DNA of 24,724 nucleotides from an uncultured Rikenella sp. (GTDB lineage Bacteria > Bacteroidota > Bacteroidia > Bacteroidales > Rikenellaceae). The notes under the pieces were generated by a model that had not been told where the DNA came from, searched no databases, and saw nothing but the letters and a program-made list of their open reading frames with translations. The position numbers and the translations under genes were made by a program. Below, one piece after another: positions 15,572 through 22,301 of this stretch (positions are counted from its first letter, which is position 1; each line of letters begins with the position of its first letter). The DNA is taken from positions 1 through 24,724 of the forward strand of contig CAJTNK010000022.1 in NCBI GenBank assembly GCA_910577885.1. The letters run 5' to 3'.

Positions 15572-18500
15572 TTAGTACGCCATTATCTCGTCCACGAACA
15601 TCCAGGCCGGATTCCCCTTGCCGATGTGCCAATCCGGCAACACCCCGTTCCGAATCCGGAACCGGATGTAACGCGCCTCCACGCCGCCCCCCGGAATCGC
15701 CGTGCCGAAGTAGTGCGCTCCGCTGCCTGCCGTGCGACTCTCCGCTCCCGCGATCGTCACCGGTCGAGCGTAGTTCGCCCCATCGGTCGAGAACTCGAAC
15801 GTCGCACCGCGCGGTAGGACGATCCACGACCGCGGCTCGTTGGCCGCGTTGAACCCTACGTACCGCAACCGCCGCACACCGCCCAGGTCGATCACCCCCG
15901 CCAAGTCGTCGCCGTTGAAACCGATCCACTCCGGCCGCACGTAGCTCTCGCCGCCCATCGCCCCGTCCACCAGCGCCGCCGCTCCTCCGTTGACGTACGG
16001 TGCCGACGGCTCCCGCTCCAACGTCACCGACGCGCCTCCCAATACGCTCTTATAAAACCGATAGCTCTTGACACTGCTCCTCGGTCCGTCCGGCCGGATG
16101 GCCCGTAGTTTCAGCTCCGCATCCCCGGTCAGCGTAATCCCGCTCGGCGGCACGATCGGCGAACCGTCGGTCGGTTCCGAACCGTCCAAGGTGTAGACGA
16201 TCTTCCGCGGCTGCGGTGCCGCGCAGGTCGGACGGAGCGTCAGCCGATCGGCAAACACCCGCGTCGTATCGTCGATATACGGCTCGAATACCACGCCGGC
16301 CAACAGCTCTTCCGACGTCAGCGCCTCCTCCTCCGGAATCCGCGCCACAGGCCGGTCCGCCGGTTCCGTCCCGAAGTCTTTCGCCGGTTCCGCCCCCATG
16401 TGCAACACCAGCTCGCCCCCCTCGTCGATCATCGACTGCGTGATGTATGATTTCCTGTACGGCTCGCCGTTCCACTCCGCCCGCTGAATGTAAATGTTCT
16501 TCCCGCTCTTCGAAAGCCCCTCGGCCCGGATCGCAAACCGGCGGCCCGCCGCCCCCTCGAACTCCACCCGCTCGAAAGTAGGCGTCCCCAACACATAAAT
16601 CCCCGACCCCGGCGTCACGGGATAGAACCCCATCGCGCTCAGCACGTACCAGGCCGACATCTGTCCGCAATCCTCGTTGCCGCACAGCCCGTCCGGTCCG
16701 ACGGCATACAAGGTCCGTTTGATCTCCGCCACCCGTTCCTGCGTCCGCCACGGCGCACCGGCATACGAGTAAAGATAGGCCACCTGATGCGACGGCTCGT
16801 TGCCGTGGGCATACTGGCCGATGAGCCCCGACACGTCGGGCGAATGGTCGGCCGTGGTCGACGGCGCGGCGAACATCGCATCCAACGCCGCGATATAGGC
16901 GCTGTCGCCGCCCGACAGGTCGATGTGGGTCGTCACGTCCTGCGGCACGAAGAAGCGGTAGTGCCAGGCATTCCCCTCCGTAAAGTCGCCCTGTCCGAGG
17001 ATCGAGATCTCGGCCGGGTCGAACCTCGTCCGGAAAGCTCCCATCGCGAGACGCCCTTTCAGGAAACCGTCCGCCGGGTCGAAGTGGTTCTTGTACGACT
17101 GCGCCCGCCGGATGAAGACCCGATACAGGCTGTCGTTCCCCAATGCCCGTGCCATCTGCGCGATGCACCAGTCGTCATAGGCGTATTCCACCGCCTTCGA
17201 GACCGAATTGTTCTCCCGGTCGGCCGGCAGGTAGCCCATCGACCGGTAGGCCGACAGTCCGCCGTAGTCGCTCTGCATGGCACTGTGCACCATCGCCTCC
17301 AACGCCCGGTCTCCCTCTTCGGCCGTCAACTGGCCCTTGAAAAAGGCGTCGGCCAGGATCGGCACGGCGTGGTAACCGATCATGCAGTTGGTCTCGTTCA
17401 TGTGCAAGTCCCACACCGGCAGCCGTCCCGACTGCTCGTAGTAGCGCAGCATCGACCGTGCCGCGCCGCTGTTCACCTCCGGCTGCACGAGGCTCAACAA
17501 CGGATGCAAGGCCCGGAAGGTGTCCCACGTCGAGAAGAGCGTGTAGTGCAGCCCCTCCGCTCCGGCGGTCGTATCCGCCCGGTGGATCGCTCCGTCCGAA
17601 CCGCGGTAGCGGCCGTCGACGTCCGTAAAGAGATACGGAGCCGTAAAAGCATGGTACAGAGCGGTATAAAAGATCGTTTTGTCGTCATCGCCGCCGCCCT
17701 CGACGCGGATCCCACCCAGCGCCCTATCCCACTCTCTGCGGGCCGCCTCGGCCAGCTCGTCGAACCCGCGCCCATGGGCTTCGGCCGAGAGGTTGGCCGC
17801 CGCCCCCGCCAAGTCCACCGCCGAAATCCCGACCCGTACTTCGAGCTGTCGCTGCGCAACGGCCGGGTAGATCGCCAAAGTCACGTCGTGCCCCTCGCCC
17901 TCGGTCGCTACGGTGTCGCGGCCGTCGATCCGGGCCCGGATCTCGCCGATCGGCTCCGAAAACTCGGCCCGGAAGTAGATCGTATGGTCGGCCGCCCAAC
18001 CGTTGGACCGCCGCCAACCCTCGATCGTGCGGTCGTCCACCTGCCGGAACGCCGCACTGTGCACATTGTCCTGAATCCCGTGCCGCAGGTCGAGCATCAG
18101 GTGCTGTCCCTCGGTCGTTTCGTAGGTATAGCGGTGAACCCCCGTATGCGGCGTAGCGGTCAGCTCGGCCCGCACCCGGGGATCTGCCAGCCAGACGCCG
18201 TAATACCCCGCTTCGGCCTTCTCATCCGCGTGGCTGAATCGCGACCGATAACCGGCATCCGGTGCGCTCTTGCTTCCCGGCTCGAATTTCACAGGCCCAG
18301 TAGCCGGCATAAAGAGTATATCCCCCAGGTCGGCTCCGCCGGTGCCGCTCAGGTGGGTGTGCGAGAAGCCGATGAGGCTCGAATCGCTCGTGTGGTAACC
18401 CGAACACCAGTCCCACCCTTCGGTGTCGGTGTCGGGCGAGAGCTGCACCCCGCCGAACGGGGTAGTGGCTCCCGGAAACGTGTGGCCGTGGCCGCCGGTG

Positions 18501-18595
18501 CCGATCATGGGGTCGACATAGGCGGTCGGTTGGCGGTGGGTGCCGCACGCGCCCAGCAACAGCGCGGAGACGGCCGAAATAAGTAGTTTTTTCAT
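15572..18595 (-). CDS. GH92 family exo-alpha-mannosidase lipoprotein
   Basis: A calcium-dependent enzyme expected to release terminal alpha-mannose from N-glycans or yeast mannan. The 1007 residues begin with a lipoprotein signal (LLLGAC, Cys17), so it is probably surface- or periplasm-anchored. GH92 motifs include YVDPMIGTGGHGHTFPGATTPFG (26-48), GFSHTHLSGTG, and HGNEPSHQ with Glu600 as likely general acid. CGNEDCGQMSAWY (638-650) supplies the presumed base region. About 750 residues make the GH92 core. A chitobiase-C-like segment follows (YTLDGSEPTDGSPIV, about 795-848), then an F5/8-type or CBM32-like domain (about 860-1007). An upstream in-frame ATG (18619) is rejected because it overlaps the promoter. 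Linkage preference is unknown. Confidence 0.93.
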   Translation of the reverse strand: MKKLLISAVSALLLGACGTHRQPTAYVDPMIGTGGHGHTFPGATTPFGGVQLSPDTDTEGWDWCSGYHTSDSSLIGFSHTHLSGTGGADLGDILFMPATGPVKFEPGSKSAPDAGYRSRFSHADEKAEAGYYGVWLADPRVRAELTATPHTGVHRYTYETTEGQHLMLDLRHGIQDNVHSAAFRQVDDRTIEGWRRSNGWAADHTIYFRAEFSEPIGEIRARIDGRDTVATEGEGHDVTLAIYPAVAQRQLEVRVGISAVDLAGAAANLSAEAHGRGFDELAEAARREWDRALGGIRVEGGGDDDKTIFYTALYHAFTAPYLFTDVDGRYRGSDGAIHRADTTAGAEGLHYTLFSTWDTFRALHPLLSLVQPEVNSGAARSMLRYYEQSGRLPVWDLHMNETNCMIGYHAVPILADAFFKGQLTAEEGDRALEAMVHSAMQSDYGGLSAYRSMGYLPADRENNSVSKAVEYAYDDWCIAQMARALGNDSLYRVFIRRAQSYKNHFDPADGFLKGRLAMGAFRTRFDPAEISILGQGDFTEGNAWHYRFFVPQDVTTHIDLSGGDSAYIAALDAMFAAPSTTADHSPDVSGLIGQYAHGNEPSHQVAYLYSYAGAPWRTQERVAEIKRTLYAVGPDGLCGNEDCGQMSAWYVLSAMGFYPVTPGSGIYVLGTPTFERVEFEGAAGRRFAIRAEGLSKSGKNIYIQRAEWNGEPYRKSYITQSMIDEGGELVLHMGAEPAKDFGTEPADRPVARIPEEEALTSEELLAGVVFEPYIDDTTRVFADRLTLRPTCAAPQPRKIVYTLDGSEPTDGSPIVPPSGITLTGDAELKLRAIRPDGPRSSVKSYRFYKSVLGGASVTLEREPSAPYVNGGAAALVDGAMGGESYVRPEWIGFNGDDLAGVIDLGGVRRLRYVGFNAANEPRSWIVLPRGATFEFSTDGANYARPVTIAGAESRTAGSGAHYFGTAIPGGGVEARYIRFRIRNGVLPDWHIGKGNPAWMFVDEIMAY

Positions 18596-18616
18596 GGTCG
18601 GTTGGGTCGTTTCCCG

Positions 18617-18624
18617 CAAATATA
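18617..18624 (-). promoter_or_regulatory. Bacteroidetes -7 promoter motif for the GH92 gene
   Basis: On the - strand this reads TATATTTG, matching TAnnTTTG, 22 bp before the ATG at 18595. The implied leader is very short. Confidence 0.65.
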
Positions 18625-18638
18625 TTCAATTTTATCCC

Positions 18639-18646
18639 TACTTTTA
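18639..18646 (+). promoter_or_regulatory. Possible -7 motif for the methyltransferase gene
   Basis: TACTTTTA matches TAnnTTTG except for its last base and lies 23 bp before the ATG at 18669. It forms a compact divergent promoter region with the GH92 motif at 18617. Confidence 0.4.
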
Positions 18647-18668
18647 GGCTCCCTTAACTTTTTCGCGC

Positions 18669-19577
18669 ATGGAATTATCGCTTTTGACCCCGGGGCATTG
18701 GACCGATTACGAACTGCTGGACAGCGGAGACGGACGCAAACTGGAGCGTTTCGGTCGGGTGGTGACGGCCCGGCCGGAGCCGCAGGCGCTCTGGCGACCC
18801 TCGCTCTCGGAGCAGGCGTGGGAAGCGCGCGCCGGAGCTCTTTTTCGTCGCGCCCGCGGCGGAAGCGAAGAGCGGGGCGAATGGCAGCTCCGCCGCGGAG
18901 TGCCTCAGCAGTGGTTCGTCGACTACCGGAACCCGGCGGGGCTGGCGCTCCGGATGCGCCTGGGGCTGACCTCTTTCAAACACGTGGGACTCTTTCCGGA
19001 ACAGGCCGCTAACTGGGACTACATCTACGACACGGTGAGGGCGTTGCGGGCCGAGGGGGTCGAACGGCCGGCGGTCCTGAACCTCTTTGCCTATACGGGC
19101 GGGGCGTCGCTGGCGGCCTGTGCGGCGGGCGCCGAGGTGACGCACGTGGACTCGGTCAGGCAGACGGTCACCTGGTCGCGTGAAAACATGGAGGCGTCGG
19201 GTCTCGACGGCATCCGCTGGGTGGTCGAAGATGCCATGAAGTTCGTTCGCCGCGAGGTCCGGCGCGGGAAACGTTACCGGGGGATCATCCTCGACCCGCC
19301 CTCCTACGGGCGCGGTGCGGACGGCGAAAAGTGGGTCCTCGAGGAGCAAATCGGCGAGATGCTCGCCCTCTGTGCCGGGTTGCTCGAACCGACGGGCTGT
19401 TTCGTGGTCCTGAACCTCTACTCGATGGGGCTTTCGGCCCTCTTGGCGCGGACGCTGGTCGACGGGGCTTTCCCGCAAGCGGCCACGGCACGGGTCGAAC
19501 AGGGCGAACTCTATGTCACGGACTCCATGGCGAAACGGTTGCCGCTGGGGGTCTTCCTGCGCTTCCGGCGAGGGTAG
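18669..19577 (+). CDS. Class I SAM-dependent methyltransferase (COG1092/RlmI-like)
   Basis: A probable RNA methyltransferase acting on rRNA in the cytoplasm. The 302-residue protein has motif I at 137-148 (LNLFAYTGGASL), an acidic residue Asp161 closing beta-2, VVEDAMKF (185-192) and the catalytic-type motif IV LDPPSYGRG (208-216). These match the RlmI/RlmK-type methyltransferase domain. The N-terminal PUA domain of RlmI is absent; a short beta-rich region (FVDYRNPAGLALRMRLGLTSFKHVGLFPEQAANW, split around residue 100) replaces it. Substrate (23S rRNA cytosine or guanine) is not determinable here. It is divergent from GH92 and followed by a long non-coding stretch. Confidence 0.88.
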   Translation: MELSLLTPGHWTDYELLDSGDGRKLERFGRVVTARPEPQALWRPSLSEQAWEARAGALFRRARGGSEERGEWQLRRGVPQQWFVDYRNPAGLALRMRLGLTSFKHVGLFPEQAANWDYIYDTVRALRAEGVERPAVLNLFAYTGGASLAACAAGAEVTHVDSVRQTVTWSRENMEASGLDGIRWVVEDAMKFVRREVRRGKRYRGIILDPPSYGRGADGEKWVLEEQIGEMLALCAGLLEPTGCFVVLNLYSMGLSALLARTLVDGAFPQAATARVEQGELYVTDSMAKRLPLGVFLRFRRG

Positions 19578-20453
19578 GGGGCTTTCGGGTTTTCTCTGAC
19601 GACAGGGTGCCGCTCGGCACGCCCACCGGGCGTTTTACTGGGGTTGTCTCAGCCCAGTTTTCTCTGCCGTCAGGGTGCCGCTCGGCCCCACAGGGGCTTT
19701 TGCTGTGTTTGCGTCGCAAAATGCAGCGAGAAATCCCGCGCGCTGCGCCTTAAGAGGGAAATCGTTCAAACGCATGTTCCGCGTTTGAATAAGATTTCGC
19801 TGGCGCGCGGACGGAGCCGGTTTCTCTTCCGTCAGGCCAGTAAAACGTCCTATGGGCCGCGGCTATTGCGGATTTTTGCGCACAGCCAAGGGTTGTTTTT
19901 CAGAGAAGGCCCCGTAGCCGGCGGAGCAGCAACGAAGTTGCGCCCTCCGCGGGGGGCGGCGGAGGGGCGCGCGATCGCAGATCGCGGTTTTCGAGCAGCA
20001 GTCCGGTCCGTAGGGGGGTGGCGGCGGGCCGAACTTTCTCTGTTGATGGTTTGCAACCGGGCGTCAAGTTGAACAATTGCGACCCGTTGGGTCGCTCGGG
20101 CCAGCCGCCGCGCCACGGCTGGCTCCGGTGCCGCTCGGCACGCGAAGGCTGGGCTTTTCTTTGCAAAGTTCCGCCGGGCGTCCGGCCCGTTATGGTGAGT
20201 TCCCGGCTGAGCTTGGGGCGGAGAAAATAGCGACTCGCAGAATTGCCGGCCCCGTCGGTGCCGCTGGGCGCCCCAGCCGGGGTTTTGCATAGCCTTAAGG
20301 GGGGCGACGGGTCGAACTTTCTCGGTCAGGCCCGGTTCCTATTTCTTGCCCGACAGGCCCGGTTGGCGTGCCCAGCGGCACCCGAAGCGAAGTCCCGGCC
20401 GCGTTTTTTTCTCTATCTTTGTCCGCGAAGAGTCCACTAAAACCCGCTCGGTC
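19578..20453. repeat. GC-rich non-coding stretch with dispersed short repeats
   Basis: An 876-bp gap with no credible gene; the open frames in it are low-complexity by-products of GC content. It contains five copies of a core GGTGCCGCT(C/G)GGC at 19606, 19674, 20127 and 20257 on + and at 20365-20382 on -. Most are followed by a small GC hairpin and TTTT, as in GCCC-ACC-GGGC-GTTTT, GCCCC-ACA-GGGGC-TTTT and CCCC-AGC-CGGGG-TTTT. A second motif, TTTTCTCTG(A/C)CG..CAGGGTGCCG, precedes the first two, and CGAACTTTCTC occurs at about 20030 and 20312. The unit looks like a short interspersed repeat that has spread locally. Confidence 0.65.
20414..20421 (+). promoter_or_regulatory. Bacteroidetes -7 promoter motif for the deacetylase
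   Basis: TATCTTTG, an exact TAnnTTTG match, lies 33 bp before the ATG at 20454 and just after a T7 run. It excludes the upstream in-frame ATG at 20346. Confidence 0.7.
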
Positions 20454-21062
20454 ATGTATTTTCGTCCTCCGAAATTCATCAAACGCCTCTTTCCGGAACT
20501 GAACTGGAATTTCCGTGAGCCGGGGAGCATCTTTCTGACCTTCGACGACGGACCGACACCCGAAGTGACCGAGTGGGTGCTCGACACGTTGGACCGGTAC
20601 GACGCCAAAGCGACCTTTTTCTGCCTCGGGAAGAATGTCGACCTGCATCCCGAGATTTTCCGCAAAATCAAAGCCCGAGGACACGCCGTCGGAAATCACT
20701 CGTACAGCCACATCAAAGGCTGGGGAACACCCACCGGACGCTATGTCGAGGACGCCGACCTGGCCAACGGACTCATCCGCACGAACCTGTATCGACCACC
20801 CTACGGGCGGATCACACGCAGCCAGATCCGTCGCCTCGCCGAGCGGTATCGCATCATCATGTGGGATATCCTGAGCCGCGACTACTCGAGGGCCGTGTCG
20901 CCCGAAGCCTGTGTGCGCAACGTCGTCAAACATCTCCACGAAGGCTCTATCGTCGTCTTTCACGACTCTCTCAAAGCCTCCCAAAACCTCTACTACGCCT
21001 TGCCGCGCATCCTCGAGGCAATCCGCCGCGAAGGACTACGATGCCGAACCATCGAACTCTAA
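20454..21062 (+). CDS. Polysaccharide deacetylase (NodB homology domain, CE4)
   Basis: A metal-dependent deacetylase of N-acetylated sugars, either peptidoglycan or a surface polysaccharide. In the 202 residues all five CE4 motifs are visible: TFDDGP with Asp31 and Asp32, HSYSH with metal ligands His82 and His86, RPPYGR (114-119), WDILSRDY (137-144) and VVFHDS with His170. No signal peptide or membrane anchor is evident; the protein starts directly with MYFRPPKFIKRLFPELNW, a basic amphipathic stretch that could associate with the membrane. The start is set by the promoter at 20414. Its neighbours give no pathway clue. Substrate unknown. Confidence 0.93.
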   Translation: MYFRPPKFIKRLFPELNWNFREPGSIFLTFDDGPTPEVTEWVLDTLDRYDAKATFFCLGKNVDLHPEIFRKIKARGHAVGNHSYSHIKGWGTPTGRYVEDADLANGLIRTNLYRPPYGRITRSQIRRLAERYRIIMWDILSRDYSRAVSPEACVRNVVKHLHEGSIVVFHDSLKASQNLYYALPRILEAIRREGLRCRTIEL

Positions 21063-21120
21063 GTAAACTCCTACCGACTCTCGCTCTACTTCGGCGTAAT
21101 GTGCTAATCTGTTTTTAGTT

Positions 21121-21400
21121 GACCGTATGGAACTGTTCTCTTTGTGAACAAAGAGAACCAGAAAAACTTTCGAGGATGCTTGCGCATCCTAACTCTATCT
21201 CGGTACAGTGTCTGCCCTGTCTTTGGTGTGGGGTTTCTCGGTGCGGCGCGCTGAGGCTATAATTGCATTATGCGCCGACACCGGAAACCCCACACCAACA
21301 ACGAGCAAAGAACCTTGTAACCCGAATGGATTTAAAGTGCGAAGCACTTTGCTAAAGTTTCTTTGGTACTTTCTGTTCACAGAAAGTACAGTACCCTCCC
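21121..21400. repeat. Structured intergenic repeat, copy 3
   Basis: Third full copy, about 280 bp, between the convergent deacetylase and recO genes. Left terminal hairpin 21135-21158 has stem GTTCTCTTTG, loop TGAA. Central hairpin 21225-21296 pairs GGTGTGGGGTTTC with GAAACCCCACACC. Right terminal hairpin 21366-21389 has stem GTACTTTCTG, loop TTCA. The copy ends CAGTACCCTCCC. The left arm has an AGGATGC-TTGC-GCATCCT hairpin (21173-21190), and the right arm AAAGTGC-GAA-GCACTTT. Primary sequence is diverged from copies 1 and 2 but all pairings are kept. Arm order follows copy 2. Confidence 0.85.
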
Positions 21401-21461
21401 GTTCACCAAGCACGGTTGAGCAAACTACACGAAAATAGAGGGTGAGAGTAGATAAAGAGCC

Positions 21462-22232
21462 TCAGAAGATTTCGGAGAGGATGCGTAAGGAATTGACGTT
21501 GTAGATAGCGTCCGTGTGGAAACCGTAGAGGTCTGTGAGTCGTTCGAGCATCGACACCCGCTGTTCGCGGGAGAGGCCGATCGTTCCCAGGTCTTCCACG
21601 CGGCTGGCGTTCAGCCGGTGGAACAGGCCCGCCTCGGCCGGAGGCATGGCCAGCGTGTGGGTCGGCAGTTCGGCCGTGTAGGTCCCGTTCCGGTAATCCA
21701 GCGCGTACCCTTCTGCGTAGTTGTCCTGCGGCGCGTAACCCATGTACTCGGTCAGGCGGACCAGAAACCAAAGGTGAAAATTGGCCGTTCCCTCGCCCAT
21801 CCCGTCCAGCTCGGCGACAGACTCCTCGATGAAACGGTACAGTCCGCCGTCCGCCTCGCCGTCCTGAATCAGCCGGTAGAGCAGCTCGGACAGAAACAGC
21901 GCGATGGTGCTCTTCACGATGTCGAACGGCAGTTCGGAGAGCCGGAATGCCATTTGGGGCTGTTCGATGTGGTGCAGCTCGCCCCGCCCGGCCCAGGCGT
22001 CGAAGTCCACGATGAACAACGGCTGGTATAATCCCCGGCCGCTGTTGGTGGTGCTGAGCTTCGTGATGTAGCTCCGGCGACCGTACTGGGCCGTGAAGAT
22101 GTGGACGATCAGCTTCCGTTCGCCGTATTTCATCGCGTGCAACACCACGCCACGGGCTTTGTACCGCCCGCGGGGTGCCGGTACTTTGTGGCCTTTCCGC
22201 GGAGGGCCGCCGATCTCTAACTGTTGGGTCAT
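21462..22232 (-). CDS. recO: DNA repair protein RecO
   Basis: Recombination mediator that helps load RecA at gaps together with RecR. The 256-residue protein shows the N-terminal OB-fold hallmark YKARGVVLHAMKYGERKLIVHIFTAQYG (split around residue 34), followed by an alpha-helical region (FRLSELPFDIVKSTIALFLSELLYRLI). The LFHRLNASRVEDLGTIGLSREQR and HTDAIYNVNSLRILSEIF C-terminus is typical of Bacteroidetes RecO. It has no cysteine, so it lacks the zinc site found in some RecO proteins. The first ~24 residues (MTQQLEIGGPPRKGHKVPAP..) are longer than usual before the first beta strand, but no better ATG precedes the conserved part. It is separated from the GH20 gene by a terminator. Confidence 0.92.
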   Translation of the reverse strand: MTQQLEIGGPPRKGHKVPAPRGRYKARGVVLHAMKYGERKLIVHIFTAQYGRRSYITKLSTTNSGRGLYQPLFIVDFDAWAGRGELHHIEQPQMAFRLSELPFDIVKSTIALFLSELLYRLIQDGEADGGLYRFIEESVAELDGMGEGTANFHLWFLVRLTEYMGYAPQDNYAEGYALDYRNGTYTAELPTHTLAMPPAEAGLFHRLNASRVEDLGTIGLSREQRVSMLERLTDLYGFHTDAIYNVNSLRILSEIF

Positions 22233-22240
22233 GGTCTGAA

Positions 22241-22287
22241 CAAAAAACGAGACGTCCGGGAGAAGCCGAAGCTCCTCCCGGGACGTC
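22241..22287 (-). terminator. Rho-independent terminator after the GH20 gene
   Basis: Read on -, a hairpin of about 15 bp with one bulge (GACGTCCCGGGAGGAGC with its partner at 22251-22266, tetraloop-size apex) is followed by TCGTTTTTTG. It lies 15 bp after the GH20 stop codon and just before the recO ATG. recO therefore needs its own promoter or some readthrough. Confidence 0.8.
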
Positions 22288-22301
22288 GGGCCAAAGAGTT
22301 C

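Noticed and set aside
20454..21062. Export signal on the polysaccharide deacetylase
   Set aside because: The N-terminus is basic and amphipathic without a continuous hydrophobic core, and the longer upstream frame is excluded by the promoter position.
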